Source: an uncultured Bacilli bacterium | GTDB lineage: Bacteria; Bacillota_I; Bacilli_A; ML615J-28; CAG-313 | NCBI GenBank assembly: GCA_934133195.1 | Contig: CAKPAZ010000001.1 | Span: forward strand, 1 to 64,000 | Reading direction: 5' to 3' | DNA: 64,000 nucleotides | Shown here: positions 15,550 through 25,676 of the stretch, in pieces | Numbering within the stretch: position 1 is the stretch's first letter | Layout: each line of letters opens with the position of its first letter | Translations under genes and position numbers: made by a program | The notes under the pieces: generated by a model | What the model saw: the letters and a program-made list of their open reading frames with translations, nothing else | What the model was told of the DNA's origin: nothing | The model's database searches: none

Positions 15550-17697
15550 ATGAAGAAAAAAATCTTTTTTATATCGATATTTGTTTTCCTTATCTCCTTA
15601 TTTGGATGTAAAGGAAATAAAATTACATTAACTGTTGTAGATGAAAATGATAAAATCATTTTAGAAGAAACCTTAAATAAAGGTGATAGTTTTAACCTTG
15701 ATGATATTGAAACGGAAACTGGTTATTACTATGTCTTTGATAAAACTAATGATGACTTAAAGAGTATCTCATCTAATATTACAATTCATGCTACACTTAC
15801 CGAATGCAAAAAAGTTGTAAGATACTATTTAGACAATGAATTAGTGTATGAAAAAGAAGGTAAGTACTCTGATGATTTAGCGGTAAAAGATTTAAATTTA
15901 CCAGAGTATGTCGTTAATCTAAGATGGAACGAAGAAGTAACCGAAGAAAATCATGTTGTATATGTAAATTACTATGCTAAGTATTTAGTAAAAACAGTTA
16001 CTGTTAACTTTACATATAAAAACTCACTCTTAAGATCAGTTGAAATTCCATATGGTACAAGTACAACGATCCCTACAGATCTTGTTCCTAATACTGGTTA
16101 CTATTATGTATGGAACAAAACTAATGATGATTTAACTAATTTAAAAGAAGATGTAACAGTAGAGGCTACTAAAGTTGAATATGATGTTTTTGTTAAATAT
16201 ATCATTGATAACGAAATCTTTTATGAAGGCAAAACAACTTACTATGGTTCAGTTAATCTACCTCAACTACCTACTTACATAGGTTATTATGAATGGCGTT
16301 TAACAGAAACATTTGAAAATAATGTTTACTACCATGAATATAATTTATACTATGAATTAAAGATTAGTAAAATTAATTACTATGATGGTGATAAAAAGTT
16401 AGAACTAGAACCATCAAGTTACACCGTATTTGATGACATAACTTTCCCAACAATTGAAAAAGAAGGTTATACTTTCGTTGGTTGGTTTGTATCAGATATT
16501 TCAACATATCGTTATACTAAACTACCTGAATCATCAAGAGGTGATATTACCTTATATGCAAGATTCATTAAAACATCAGACTTTAAAACGATAAAACTAC
16601 CAGAAAGTGATTATTACTTTACCGCGATCAACAAAAACTTTGTTGATGGTAAGTATTACTTCCAACCTGAGTTCCCTGCTGGCGTTCCTTCAACAAGTGT
16701 TCTTGACTATTCTTGGGACGTTTATGATAGTGAGATTGCTAAAGTATCTGGTTATTCATCAATTTCGGCTAAGAAGTATGGATACACCGTACTTACTGCT
16801 TCATTAATTCTAGGACCTAAGGTAACAATTTCTTGTATAATTAAAGCAACCAGTGATGGTGTTTATCTATCAAATGAAGAAGAAGCTAATACTCATGAAT
16901 TTTGTACGGTAACTTTCGTTGATAAAGATGATAAGACTTTATTAAAACAAGTGATTGAAAAAGGATCCAATGTTATTCCACCAATCCCTACAAAATATGA
17001 AGGTATGAAGTTTATCGGTTGGGATCATGAACTTTATGGTATTACTGAAGATATAACAATTAAAGCCACTTACACTGCTGGTACTAACAACTATGTTGGT
17101 AAGAAGATTGCGATAATCGGTGATAGTATTTCAACCTTTGATAACTATGTACCTAGTGGTTTCGCAACTTTCTATCCTAATCCAACGGTTGACATTTTTG
17201 ATTACAATCGTACATGGTGGATGCAAACCATCAATGCTCTTGGTGCTGGTTTATTTGTTAATAACTCATATTCCGGAAGTTTCGTTACTGCAGGTGAATA
17301 TGGTACAAACACAAGTAAGCGTATCAACTATACCGCTATCAATAACGAAAAACCTGATGTTATCTTAATCTATATGGGAACTAACGATTGTGGTAGTCGA
17401 GTTAGTGAAAGAAGATTCTATGAAGAGTATAAAATAATGCTTGACAACTTAAAATTCTTATGTCCGGATGCGGAAATAATCGCATGTACATTACCTACAT
17501 CAATATGCTATGGATCGGAAGATCAAGCGGCTTATAATACAGCTATCTACAATGCGGCAGATGAACTAGGTGTTCGTGTAATCGATATGAGTGATGTCAA
17601 TCTTCGTTCTTCATTAATTGATTCTGCCCATCCAACATATGCTGGTATGACGCTTATTGCTAATAAATTAATTAGTGAACTTACATCTAATGAATAA
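15550..17697 (+). CDS. Surface lipoprotein with Listeria-Bacteroides-type repeats and C-terminal SGNH hydrolase
   Basis: A 715-residue lipoprotein (lipobox LFGC, Cys20). Residues ~25-240 hold repeated beta modules with recurring GYYYVFDKTNDDL / GYYYVWNKTNDDL and WRLTE segments. Residues ~270-330 and ~450-510 resemble Listeria-Bacteroides (InlB B) repeats (EKEGYTFVGWFV; YEGMKFIGWDHE). A Big2-like stretch lies between them. The C-terminal ~190 residues form an SGNH/GDSL esterase: GDS near residue 524, GTND near 610 and DSAHPTYAG near 692 supply Ser, Gly/Asn and Asp-His. It probably acts outside the cell on an acylated glycan; the substrate is unknown. It has its own ribosome-binding site and terminator. 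Confidence 0.85.
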   Translation: MKKKIFFISIFVFLISLFGCKGNKITLTVVDENDKIILEETLNKGDSFNLDDIETETGYYYVFDKTNDDLKSISSNITIHATLTECKKVVRYYLDNELVYEKEGKYSDDLAVKDLNLPEYVVNLRWNEEVTEENHVVYVNYYAKYLVKTVTVNFTYKNSLLRSVEIPYGTSTTIPTDLVPNTGYYYVWNKTNDDLTNLKEDVTVEATKVEYDVFVKYIIDNEIFYEGKTTYYGSVNLPQLPTYIGYYEWRLTETFENNVYYHEYNLYYELKISKINYYDGDKKLELEPSSYTVFDDITFPTIEKEGYTFVGWFVSDISTYRYTKLPESSRGDITLYARFIKTSDFKTIKLPESDYYFTAINKNFVDGKYYFQPEFPAGVPSTSVLDYSWDVYDSEIAKVSGYSSISAKKYGYTVLTASLILGPKVTISCIIKATSDGVYLSNEEEANTHEFCTVTFVDKDDKTLLKQVIEKGSNVIPPIPTKYEGMKFIGWDHELYGITEDITIKATYTAGTNNYVGKKIAIIGDSISTFDNYVPSGFATFYPNPTVDIFDYNRTWWMQTINALGAGLFVNNSYSGSFVTAGEYGTNTSKRINYTAINNEKPDVILIYMGTNDCGSRVSERRFYEEYKIMLDNLKFLCPDAEIIACTLPTSICYGSEDQAAYNTAIYNAADELGVRVIDMSDVNLRSSLIDSAHPTYAGMTLIANKLISELTSNE

Positions 17698-17703
17698 CGC
17701 ATT

Positions 17704-17729
17704 AAATAGACCTTTCGAGGTCTATTTTT
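17704..17729 (+). terminator. Terminator with UUCG tetraloop
   Basis: AAATAGACCT/AGGTCTATTT perfect stem closed by TTCG, then T-rich; follows the SGNH lipoprotein. Confidence 0.9.
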
Positions 17730-17739
17730 GTTTATTCTT

Positions 17740-17747
17740 CATATAAT
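17740..17747 (+). promoter_or_regulatory. Sporulation-type -10 before yqfC
   Basis: CATATAAT, preceded by TTTATTCT much as at the gerM promoter. A partial -35 (GTCTATT, 17720-17726, 5 of 7 to the sigma-E consensus) lies 13 bp upstream within the terminator. B. subtilis yqfC-yqfD is transcribed by sigma-E. Confidence 0.55.
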
Positions 17748-17763
17748 TACTTAGGTGAATAAT

Positions 17764-17973
17764 ATGGCTCTTAATGATCTTTTAAAACCAAGTATCAAGG
17801 TTTATGAAAACTCGGTTGTTATTATTAATAACTATCATGCTTTAAACGACTATACCAAAGAAAAAATCATTGTTGACAAATATGAAATAAGTGGGAATAA
17901 CCTAATTATCAAATCAATGGATGAACAAATGGTAAAAATTGATGGGGAAATTAAAGAAATTAAATTTATTTAA
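17764..17973 (+). CDS. yqfC: Sporulation protein YqfC (YabP/YqfC family)
   Basis: A 69-residue protein with the YabP/YqfC pattern: short acidic N-terminus, then VYENSVVIINNYHALNDYTKEKIIV and a glycine-containing beta strand (YEISGNNLIIKSM) ending in a hydrophobic IKEIKFI. Members are made in the mother cell. ATG 17764 lies 6 nt after AGGTG; an in-frame GTG at 17755 would overlap the ribosome-binding site. Its end overlaps yqfD by 32 nt, and the pairing with yqfD is diagnostic. A -10-like CATATAAT lies just upstream. Confidence 0.85.
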   Translation: MALNDLLKPSIKVYENSVVIINNYHALNDYTKEKIIVDKYEISGNNLIIKSMDEQMVKIDGEIKEIKFI

Positions 17974-19093
17974 AAAGTTTTACCCTTATAAGGTTATTAC
18001 CACCAAAGGAGTACTATTAAAATATCCTAAGTTTAAAGCTTACTATTTAACAGAAACTAACGATCATCTAGAGTTTTATACCACCAAAAAAGGAATTATT
18101 CCTTTTTTAAATGATGAAGAAGTGGAAATTAAAAATAATTATCAAGACTTTTTTACGAAAATAATTAAGAAAAATATCTTATTGATTATTTCCCTTTTTT
18201 TAATCTTTGTTTTGTTTATTATTTCGAGTAATTACATTAGAGAAATCTCCTTTTTAAATCCTGATACTTATGACTATGATATCTATGAAGATGTCAAAAA
18301 ACACCTAAAAAAACATCCAATTGGATATACCTTAGATGTTAGTGTGAATGAATTAAACCATGAACTAAGAAGAAGTTATCCCCATTTTACCTATATTGGA
18401 GCTTCAAAACTTTCCTCAAAAATTATCATTGAAATTGTTACTGAGAAGATTCCTAAGGTTGATTTAACCAACAAATCAGAAAAAGGCGATATCATATCAT
18501 CATTTGATGGTTATATTGTCGGAATTAGTTCCAAAAAAGGAATTGTCAATGTTACCTCATCCCAAAGTGTCAAAAAAGGTGATCTGTTAATTTCTGGGAA
18601 CTTAAACTATCCGACCAATCCGAGTGACGTAACCAACTATGTTCACGCGGAAGGATTAATCTTAGGCCATGTGGTAACCTATGAAAAGATTAAAGTTTTA
18701 AAAGAACAAACGGAATTCGTTTATTCTGGTTCTTCAAAATCATATTTTGTCATAAGTTTTTTAGACAAAGCCTTAAAAACCAATAAACAAACATTTAATA
18801 ATGTTGGTCACAGTCGGATGGATAAGGTATTTAATCTTGGTAATATTTTTTCCATTAGAAAACAAACTGACTATGAAAAAGTAGAAGCTGTGATTACCTA
18901 TAATGAAGATGAAGCTATCAAGTATGCACTATCGAAAGTAAAATATGATTTTCTCCATTTTAGAGTCTCTAATAAAGAGTATATTCATTATATTAACTTA
19001 ATTGAAACTATTGAATATGATGAATATTTTGAAGTAACATTTATTATGAAGACTACTAGAAGTATGGGAAAATTTGAAAAAAAGCTAAGTTAA
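17942..19093 (+). CDS. yqfD: Sporulation protein YqfD
   Basis: A 383-residue membrane-anchored protein. Residues ~1-75 are cytosolic, a transmembrane helix follows at about 79-98 (NILLIISLFLIFVLFIISSN), and the remainder lies outside. YqfD features include HELRRSYPHFTYIGASKLSSKIIIEIVTEKIPK, a GYIVGISSKKGIVNV strand, SVKKGDLLISG and a later AEGLILGHVVTYE. Family members are needed for full sporulation in B. subtilis. The ATG at 17942 has only a weak GGT ribosome-binding site and lies within yqfC, so translational coupling is likely. phoH, which follows yqfD in Bacillus, is absent. Confidence 0.88.
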   Translation: MGKLKKLNLFKKFYPYKVITTKGVLLKYPKFKAYYLTETNDHLEFYTTKKGIIPFLNDEEVEIKNNYQDFFTKIIKKNILLIISLFLIFVLFIISSNYIREISFLNPDTYDYDIYEDVKKHLKKHPIGYTLDVSVNELNHELRRSYPHFTYIGASKLSSKIIIEIVTEKIPKVDLTNKSEKGDIISSFDGYIVGISSKKGIVNVTSSQSVKKGDLLISGNLNYPTNPSDVTNYVHAEGLILGHVVTYEKIKVLKEQTEFVYSGSSKSYFVISFLDKALKTNKQTFNNVGHSRMDKVFNLGNIFSIRKQTDYEKVEAVITYNEDEAIKYALSKVKYDFLHFRVSNKEYIHYINLIETIEYDEYFEVTFIMKTTRSMGKFEKKLS

Positions 19094-19112
19094 AATCATA
19101 AATAATTAATTT

Positions 19113-19176
19113 AAAGAATTATCTAAAAATAAAGTTTAAAATAATTTTAAGCTATATTTGGGGATAATTCTTTTTT
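19113..19176 (+). terminator. Probable terminator after yqfD
   Basis: AAAGAATTATC (19113-19123) pairs with GATAATTCTTT (19163-19173) across a 39-nt loop that contains its own TTAAAAT/ATTTTAA hairpin; T-rich tail. Long loops weaken the call. Confidence 0.5.
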
Positions 19177-19244
19177 CTTTATGATTATTTCCGTTAAACA
19201 TTTAAATTTTTTCATAATTTACTTTAATTTTTTTATAAAATCTA

Positions 19245-19273
19245 TTGACAAATAAAATTTTCTTTGGTATAAT
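19245..19273 (+). promoter_or_regulatory. Consensus promoter of the glycyl-tRNA synthetase gene
   Basis: TTGACA (19245-19250), 17 bp, TATAAT (19268-19273): full consensus. The leader to the start codon is only about 70 nt and shows no T-box sequence. Confidence 0.85.
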
Positions 19274-19349
19274 AAGACAGTTAAATAGTATATAATGGAG
19301 TAGAATCCATAAATACCCGAATTACTAGAGTGAAAGTTGGTGTAAAATT

Positions 19350-20717
19350 ATGATGACAATGGAAAAATTCGTAAACTATTTAAAACAATATGGCTTTGTA
19401 TATCAAGGTAGTGAAATCTATGGTGGCCTTTCTAATTCATGGGATTTTGGCCCTCTTGGAGTTGAACTAAAAAACAACATCAAGAAAGCTTGGTGGAAAG
19501 CCTTTGTTCAATCTTGTCCTAATAATGTAGGTCTTGATGCGGCTATCTTAATGAATCCAGAAACTTGGGTTGCGAGCGGTCACGTTGGTGGATTCTCTGA
19601 TCCTCTAATCGATTGTAAGAATTGTGGTACAAGACATCGTGCTGACAAATTAATCGAAGAGTATACTCATGGTGAAATTACTGGTGATGGCTGGGATAAC
19701 GAAAAACTTTATAATTATTTAGTTGAACATAAAATTGCTTGCCCTGATTGTGGTAGCACCAACTTTACGCCTATTCGTAAATTTAATTTAATGTTCCAAA
19801 CTCACATTGGTGTTGTTGATGATAGTAAGAGTTTAGTTTACTTACGTCCTGAAACAGCTCAAGGTATCTTTGTAAACTTTAAAAATGTTCAAAGAACCTC
19901 TCGTAAGAAAGTCCCATTTGGTATTGGTCAAATTGGTAAGAGCTTCCGTAATGAAATTACTCCTGGTAACTTCATCTTCAGAATCCGTGAATTTGAACAA
20001 ATGGAACTTGAATTCTTCTGTAAACCAGGAACTGACCTTGAATGGTTTAATTACTGGCGTAAGTATTGTCTTGATTTCTTACATAACATCGGCTTAAAAG
20101 ATGAACTAGTAAGAACAAGAGATCACGCGAAAGAAGAATTATGTTTCTACTCAAAAGCAACTACTGATATTGAATTTAAGTATCTATTTGGTTGGGGTGA
20201 ACTTTGGGGTATCGCTGATAGAACTGACTATGACTTAAAAGTTCATCAAGAACACTCAGGAGAAAATCTTGAATACTTAGATCCTGAAACTAACCAAAAA
20301 TACTTACCATACGTAATTGAACCAAGTCTTGGCGTTGAAAGATTACTACTTGCGGTACTAACTAGTGCCTATGAAGAAGAAACTCTTCCTGATGGTGATG
20401 TTCGTGATGTTCTTCATCTTGATCCAAAACTTGCACCAGTAAAAGTTGCAGTTTTACCGCTTGTAAATAAACTAAATGATAAAGCAACAGAAGTATACCA
20501 AAAGTTATCTCAAGAATTTAACTGTGAATATGATACAAGTGGTAAGATTGGAAAAAGATATCGCCGTCAAGATGCAATTGGTACTCCATTCTGCGTAACT
20601 GTTGATTTTGATACTTTAGAAGATGAAACTGTAACCGTTCGTGATCGTGATACCATGGAACAATTCCGTATCAAAATCAGTGAACTTGAAGAATTCATTA
20701 GTAAAAAACTTAAATAG
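19350..20717 (+). CDS. glyQS: Glycyl-tRNA synthetase, homodimeric type
   Basis: A 455-residue class II synthetase of the single-chain alpha2 type, as in mycoplasmas and staphylococci, not the glyQ+glyS pair of B. subtilis. N-terminal [24 protein letters not shown] is typical, with a zinc module ([11 protein letters not shown]...ACPDCGST), motif 2 around [26 protein letters not shown] and motif 3 [14 protein letters not shown]. It charges tRNA-Gly using ATP. It occupies the same chromosomal slot as glyQ-glyS in Bacillus, just before dnaG-rpoD, so the enzyme type differs while the locus is conserved. Confidence 0.95.
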   Translation: MMTMEKFVNYLKQYGFVYQGSEIYGGLSNSWDFGPLGVELKNNIKKAWWKAFVQSCPNNVGLDAAILMNPETWVASGHVGGFSDPLIDCKNCGTRHRADKLIEEYTHGEITGDGWDNEKLYNYLVEHKIACPDCGSTNFTPIRKFNLMFQTHIGVVDDSKSLVYLRPETAQGIFVNFKNVQRTSRKKVPFGIGQIGKSFRNEITPGNFIFRIREFEQMELEFFCKPGTDLEWFNYWRKYCLDFLHNIGLKDELVRTRDHAKEELCFYSKATTDIEFKYLFGWGELWGIADRTDYDLKVHQEHSGENLEYLDPETNQKYLPYVIEPSLGVERLLLAVLTSAYEEETLPDGDVRDVLHLDPKLAPVKVAVLPLVNKLNDKATEVYQKLSQEFNCEYDTSGKIGKRYRRQDAIGTPFCVTVDFDTLEDETVTVRDRDTMEQFRIKISELEEFISKKLK

Positions 20718-20767
20718 AGTATAATAAATATTAAAATATTATTAATAATTAATTAAAGGAGGGTTAA

Positions 20768-22603
20768 ATGATTCCAAAATCTGTAACGAAACAAGTTATT
20801 GATGCTACCGATATTGTCGAAGTAATCGGCGAATATGTGACGTTAAAGAAAAAAGGAACAAGTTATTTTGGACTTTGTCCTTTCCACGATGACAAAAACC
20901 CTTCTATGAGTGTCAGTGGTGAAAAAAAGATTTTCAATTGTTTCAGCTGTGGAACTAAAGGTAATGTAATTTACTTTGTCGCAAAACACGATAATCTAAC
21001 AATGGAACAAGCGACAATCAAACTCGCCAAACGAGCAGGCATTAAAATTGATGATTCCTTAACTTTAGAGGATGCAAAGAAAACTAGATTATATAATTTG
21101 ATGAGTGAAGCCTACAACTTTTATCGTTTCTACTTGTATAGTAGCGAAGAAGGTCGTGTAGCGCTTGAGTATTTAAAAAGAAGAGGCATTACCGATAAAG
21201 AAATCGATGAATTCAAGATAGGCCTTGCTCCTAAAGCCTTGAATTACCTAAATCAAGCATTATCAAAAAAAGGTTACACTAACCTTGACCAGTTGGAACT
21301 TGGATTAATAAAGGATGACAATGGTCAAGTACGTGATGTATTTAGAGACCGTATTATGTTTTCCATTTGTAACCCAAGTGGACAGATTGTCGGTTTCAGT
21401 GGTCGTATCTATGAAACTTCAGATCAAGCTAAGTACATCAACTCAACGGAAAACTATATTTTCCATAAGGCAGAACTTTTGTATCACTACCATGAAGCAA
21501 GCCTTGAAATTAGAAAATTAAATCAAGCCTTTATTTTTGAAGGATTTATGGATATTATCGCTGTAAATCACGCGGGAATCAAAAATTCTGTCGCAACCAT
21601 GGGTACAGCTTTAAGTAAAGAACATATCAAGTTAATTACCGATTTAACAAAAAATGTTGTCTTATTCTTTGATGGCGATGAAGCCGGAATAAAAGCTATG
21701 AAACGCTCAGCCGGAATGTTTTCAAGTATGTCCATCATTCCAAATGCGGTAATGCTACCTGATAATTTAGACCCTGATGAATATATTACAAAATATGGAG
21801 CAATAAAATTTCAAGAATATGTTCAAAATAATATGAAGAACGTTTATTTGGTACTTTATCAAAATGCTCTAAAGAAAGTATTCTTAGGCGATTTTACAAC
21901 CGTTCAAACCTTTAAAAATGAAGTTGTTGAATTAATGAGAATGGCAAGAAGTGAAGTAATAACTAATTACTTCCTTAATCAAATGGCAAGTGACCTTAAA
22001 GTTGATGTCGCAAACTTAAAGAGTGAAATTGATAACTTAGTTGATTATCACTATACACCAGTCTTTGATGAACCAACAGCACCAAAAGAAGTAAGTGCGG
22101 AAATCCCCCTAAAGAAGAAAAAGATTGTTAAGATTACTCCTAAGGTTGTAATTGCTTACAATACCATTATTAAATTTAGTGTTGGCTCTAAAGATTTATT
22201 TACAAGCGCCTTTTTAGAAATCGCAAGAGATGATATGATTAGGTATCCAGGCTCATCTTTGATAGGACAATTTGATTTATTGTATGTAATATGCCAATTC
22301 TATAGTGACTTTGGCGATAAGGAAGGCATAGGGGAAGATAAATTCTATGAATTATTAAAAGATAAACCAGATAGTTTAAAACTTGCAAAAGCTATCTTTA
22401 GTGATTCATTCATTGATACCAAAAATCAACAATTATTTAAAGATAGTTTACTTACAATTAAAGATTATTTTATTAAATTAGATAATGCTGCCTCATATAA
22501 TGCTGCGTTATTTGGTTTAGATGGTGAAGATAATAAAAATGTTAATGATTTTATGGAATTAAATAAAATTCAGAAAAAAATCGTCAACGAGGAGGATTTT
22601 TAA
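20768..22603 (+). CDS. dnaG: DNA primase
   Basis: A 611-residue primase that makes RNA primers at the fork. The N-terminal zinc finger reads [18 protein letters not shown]...CFSCG (residues ~38-63). The catalytic core follows with [15 protein letters not shown], and the Toprim domain contains [14 protein letters not shown] and FFDGDEAG, the acidic metal-binding residues. The ~150-residue C-terminus is the helicase-binding domain and is poorly conserved. AAAGGAGGG precedes the ATG. The stop overlaps the rpoD start (TAATG), the classic primase-sigma arrangement. Confidence 0.96.
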   Translation: MIPKSVTKQVIDATDIVEVIGEYVTLKKKGTSYFGLCPFHDDKNPSMSVSGEKKIFNCFSCGTKGNVIYFVAKHDNLTMEQATIKLAKRAGIKIDDSLTLEDAKKTRLYNLMSEAYNFYRFYLYSSEEGRVALEYLKRRGITDKEIDEFKIGLAPKALNYLNQALSKKGYTNLDQLELGLIKDDNGQVRDVFRDRIMFSICNPSGQIVGFSGRIYETSDQAKYINSTENYIFHKAELLYHYHEASLEIRKLNQAFIFEGFMDIIAVNHAGIKNSVATMGTALSKEHIKLITDLTKNVVLFFDGDEAGIKAMKRSAGMFSSMSIIPNAVMLPDNLDPDEYITKYGAIKFQEYVQNNMKNVYLVLYQNALKKVFLGDFTTVQTFKNEVVELMRMARSEVITNYFLNQMASDLKVDVANLKSEIDNLVDYHYTPVFDEPTAPKEVSAEIPLKKKKIVKITPKVVIAYNTIIKFSVGSKDLFTSAFLEIARDDMIRYPGSSLIGQFDLLYVICQFYSDFGDKEGIGEDKFYELLKDKPDSLKLAKAIFSDSFIDTKNQQLFKDSLLTIKDYFIKLDNAASYNAALFGLDGEDNKNVNDFMELNKIQKKIVNEEDF

Positions 22604-23868
22604 TGTTAGACGAAGTATTATATAAAGATAAACTAGATGCGTTAAAAGATTTTGCAAAGAAAAAAGGTTATATTCCTCTTTCAAAAATAACCGAAATAAT
22701 GGAAAATCCTAATGATGAATTACTAGATGAAGTTGTTGAATATCTAGAAAACTGTGACATCGAAGTAACAAGAGAAAGTGAAGAAGTACCTGATGATGAA
22801 GCATTACTTGCTGATGATTCTGATGATGATTTTGAAGCTTTCTTAGAAGATGAAGATAACGCTGAAGAACTAGAAGAATTAACAGCAGCAGTTGAAAGTG
22901 AAATCAAAGTTTCTGACTTTGAAGATTTCATTGGTACATCTCATCAAGCTGATGATCCGGTAAAAATGTATTTACGTGACATTGGTCAAATTGAACTTTT
23001 AACTACAACTCAAGAATCTGAGTATGCCAGAATGGTTCAAGAAGGCTTAATGTGTAAAGAAAAAATTGAAACTTACAAAAAGTTAGGTAAAGAAATTAGT
23101 CCCGAAGAACTTGCAACTCTAAATGAAAAAATTCAAATGGGTAATGAAGCAAGAGATATCTTAATTGAATCTAACTTACGTCTTGTTGTATTTAATGCGA
23201 AAAAATATTTTGGTCGTGGACTTCCTTTTCTTGATTTAATTCAAGAAGGTAACATGGGATTAATCAAAGCAGTTTACAAATTTGACCCAACTAAAGGCTT
23301 TAAATTTGCAACCTACGCAACATGGTGGATTAAACAATCAATCACCAGAGCGATTGCTGATCAAGGTCGTACCATCCGTATCCCTGTTCACATGGTTGAA
23401 ACAATCAACAAACTTGGTCGTACAACCCGTCGTTTAACCCAAGAAAAACGTCGTGAACCTACCCCTGAGGAAATCGCTGCCGAAATGAAAATTTCTGTTG
23501 AAAAGGTTCAACAAATCCAACGTATTGCACAAGAACCAATTTCCTTTGATTCAACAGTCGGTGAAGAAGATGATTCAAGTCTAGGTGATTTCATTGCGGA
23601 TACCGAAAATCAAAATCCACTTGAGTATACTCAATACAAACTATATCGTGAAGAGATTGATGCTGTTCTTCAAACTCTTACTCCACGTGAAGAAAAAGTA
23701 ATCCGTCTTCGTTATGGTCTTGATGACAACCATCCTCGTACACTTGAAGAAGTAGGACGTGAATTCAATGTTACTCGTGAAAGAATCAGACAAATTGAAG
23801 CGAAAGCTATTCGTCGTCTTCGTCATCCATCAAGATTAAAACGTCTTGAACGTCATAGAGTAAAATAA
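22603..23868 (+). CDS. rpoD: Primary RNA polymerase sigma factor (SigA)
   Basis: A 421-residue sigma-70 factor. Residues ~1-60 resemble region 1.1, then a very acidic linker (~65-100). Region 1.2 starts at [13 protein letters not shown]; region 2 has [26 protein letters not shown] and [18 protein letters not shown]; region 4.2 has the helix-turn-helix [20 protein letters not shown]. It directs the TTGxxx-17-TATAAT promoters in this window. It sits between dnaG and trmK with overlapping stop/start codons at both ends. Confidence 0.97.
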   Translation: MLDEVLYKDKLDALKDFAKKKGYIPLSKITEIMENPNDELLDEVVEYLENCDIEVTRESEEVPDDEALLADDSDDDFEAFLEDEDNAEELEELTAAVESEIKVSDFEDFIGTSHQADDPVKMYLRDIGQIELLTTTQESEYARMVQEGLMCKEKIETYKKLGKEISPEELATLNEKIQMGNEARDILIESNLRLVVFNAKKYFGRGLPFLDLIQEGNMGLIKAVYKFDPTKGFKFATYATWWIKQSITRAIADQGRTIRIPVHMVETINKLGRTTRRLTQEKRREPTPEEIAAEMKISVEKVQQIQRIAQEPISFDSTVGEEDDSSLGDFIADTENQNPLEYTQYKLYREEIDAVLQTLTPREEKVIRLRYGLDDNHPRTLEEVGREFNVTRERIRQIEAKAIRRLRHPSRLKRLERHRVK

Positions 23869-24524
23869 TGAATAACCAAAGATTAAACAAAATCTTGAAT
23901 TTAATTAATATCCATGATTGTGTTGCTGATATCGGCACCGATCATGGATATCTTCTTATTGGTTGCATGGAGAAAGGCCTAAAGTTTTGTCAAGGAGTAG
24001 AAAACAAACTTGGTCCTTACTTAGTAGCAGAGGCCAACTTAAATAATTATATTCAAGAAGGAAGAATAAAATTATCTTTAAGTGATGGTTTAAAAGATCT
24101 TGATGATTTAATTGATACTGTTGTAATCGCCGGGATGGGGGGAGAACTAATATCAAGAATCATTGATGAATCAATTAATAAAGCTAAAACATTAAAAAGA
24201 TTAATCTTAGAACCAAATGTCAGAAATTATGAACTAAGAAAATACTTAAATCTAAATGGATTTACCATTCTTAATGAAGAAATCATAAGTGATAATTATA
24301 AATATTATGAAATCATTGAAACAAGATTTACTAATTCCATACCTTCATTAACGGAAAATGAATTATTGTTTGGTCCCATCCTAATGAAAAAAAGAGATCC
24401 TATATTTATTAATAAATGGCAAACTAAACTAAAAGAATACGAAAATATCAAAAATACATCAACTAAAAATCTACCAAAAATCGATGAAATGATTGAAAGA
24501 ATCAAGGAGGTTATCCATGACTAA
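23868..24524 (+). CDS. trmK: tRNA (adenine22-N1)-methyltransferase TrmK
   Basis: A 218-residue class I SAM methyltransferase that makes m1A22 in tRNA. The SAM motif is VADIGTDHGYLLIG near the N-terminus, followed by VVIAGMGGELISRIID and RLILEPN; the C-terminal ~60 residues are helical and charged, as in the family. It begins one base before the end of rpoD, and its end overlaps the next gene by 8 nt. This rpoD-trmK-yqfO order is typical of Bacilli. Confidence 0.94.
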   Translation: MNNQRLNKILNLINIHDCVADIGTDHGYLLIGCMEKGLKFCQGVENKLGPYLVAEANLNNYIQEGRIKLSLSDGLKDLDDLIDTVVIAGMGGELISRIIDESINKAKTLKRLILEPNVRNYELRKYLNLNGFTILNEEIISDNYKYYEIIETRFTNSIPSLTENELLFGPILMKKRDPIFINKWQTKLKEYENIKNTSTKNLPKIDEMIERIKEVIHD

Positions 24525-25299
24525 AGTAAAAGATATAACAAATTATTTATTAAATAAATATCCTTTAAACCTTGCTAGTAGTTTTGACTTAGGTAAGGTA
24601 GGACTACAATTTGGAAGTTTAAACCAAGAAGTAAAGAAAGTAATGATTGCTTTAGATGGTTCAACTAAAGTTATTGATGAGGCTATCATGAATGATACTG
24701 ACTTATTAATTACTCATCATCCGTTTATGTTTAATAGTATGCTATCAATGGATTATGATAATCCGCTTCAAGAAAGAATTCGAAAGGTTATCAAAAATGA
24801 TTTAAATGTTTTTTCAATGCATACTAACTTTGATGTTGCTGAAGGAGGAATGAATGAAATTTTAGCCGAAAGACTAGGATTAAAAAACATTCATTTTGTT
24901 GGTGATACAATAAATAATGAATCATTCATCAGAATTGGCGAAGTAGATGACATCACTTTGGCTGACTTTTTAGATGTTGTAAAAACAAAACTTAAAGTTG
25001 ATGGTTTAAGATATACCGGTAACTTAAATAAAAAAATCCACAAGGTTGGTATCCTTGCGGGGTCTGGTGGCTTTGAACTATATCTTGCATCTCGCCTTCA
25101 TTGTGATGCCTTTATCACTGGAGAAGTAAAACACAATCAAGCCCTTGATGCGGTTGACTTAAACTTAAGTTTAATTGAAGTATCACATGCAGTAGAAAGA
25201 TTATTTAAGGAAAAAGTCAAAGAAGAACTTGAAAGAGAATTTCCAAATGTAACTTTCCTTCTTGCTTTAAATGACACTGATCCATTAAAAATAAAATAG
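24517..25299 (+). CDS. yqfO: Nif3-like dinuclear metal-binding protein (YqfO type, short form)
   Basis: A 260-residue Nif3/DUF34 protein. Metal ligands are visible in LITHHPFMF, HTNFDVAEGGMNE and VSHAVERL near the end. At 260 residues it is the short form, without the PII-like insert that brings Bacillus YqfO to about 370. The molecular role is uncertain; GTP cyclohydrolase-like or regulatory functions have been suggested for relatives. Start 24517 is chosen because AAGGAGG (24504-24510) lies 6 nt upstream; longer in-frame starts lack one. It ends the dnaG-rpoD-trmK operon. Confidence 0.92.
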   Translation: MTKVKDITNYLLNKYPLNLASSFDLGKVGLQFGSLNQEVKKVMIALDGSTKVIDEAIMNDTDLLITHHPFMFNSMLSMDYDNPLQERIRKVIKNDLNVFSMHTNFDVAEGGMNEILAERLGLKNIHFVGDTINNESFIRIGEVDDITLADFLDVVKTKLKVDGLRYTGNLNKKIHKVGILAGSGGFELYLASRLHCDAFITGEVKHNQALDAVDLNLSLIEVSHAVERLFKEKVKEELEREFPNVTFLLALNDTDPLKIK

Positions 25300-25325
25300 T
25301 CTAGGAATTCCTAGACTATTTTTGT
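25294..25325. terminator. Terminator between yqfO and the ferredoxin gene
   Basis: AAATAGTCTAGG/CCTAGACTATTT perfect palindrome with an AATT loop and T-rich tail; may serve both convergent genes. Confidence 0.88.
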
Positions 25326-25332
25326 TTCTAAA

Positions 25333-25500
25333 TTATTCTTCAACAATTGCACCAACTGGGCAAGCTTCTTGGCAAGCGCCACAGTCAACACATTGACTTG
25401 CATCGATAACATAGATATCGCCTTCAGAAATACATCCAACAGGGCATTCTCCAGCACATGTACCACAAGCAAGACATGCATCAGTAATTAATCTTGGCAT
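25333..25500 (-). CDS. 2[4Fe-4S] ferredoxin
   Basis: A 55-residue small acidic protein with two classic CxxCxxCxxxCP clusters: CLACGTCAGECP near the N-terminus and CVDCGACQEACP near the C-terminus. It is a bacterial-type low-potential electron carrier, typical of anaerobes. GGAGG lies 9 nt before its ATG, it has its own promoter (25537-25565) and it is convergent with the dnaG operon. One of four - strand genes left of dif. Its redox partner cannot be deduced here. Confidence 0.96.
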   Translation of the reverse strand: MPRLITDACLACGTCAGECPVGCISEGDIYVIDASQCVDCGACQEACPVGAIVEE

Positions 25501-25536
25501 AATAATTTACCTCCATGTTTCATTATTAACGATAGA

Positions 25537-25565
25537 ATTATAATATAATTTGATTTTTTTTGCAA
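25537..25565 (-). promoter_or_regulatory. Promoter of the ferredoxin gene
   Basis: Read on the - strand: TTGCAA (25565-25560), 17 bp, TATAAT (25542-25537). Confidence 0.8.
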
Positions 25566-25613
25566 CAATATGACTTAAAAAAATAAGCTTTTAAAATGCA
25601 AATTTCAAATAAC

Positions 25614-25642
25614 TTGAAAAGAAATTGACATTTTGATATAAT
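25614..25642 (+). promoter_or_regulatory. Promoter of yneF
   Basis: TTGAAA (25614-25619), 17 bp, TATAAT (25637-25642). A TTGACA at 25625 is too close to the -10 to serve as the -35. Confidence 0.75.
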
Positions 25643-25676
25643 ATTACTTGTAAAAAATGAAAAGGAGATATGAAAT

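Noticed and set aside
19280..19349. Glycine T-box leader before the glycyl-tRNA synthetase gene
   Set aside because: Leader is only ~70 nt and lacks the conserved T-box sequence and a terminator/antiterminator pair.
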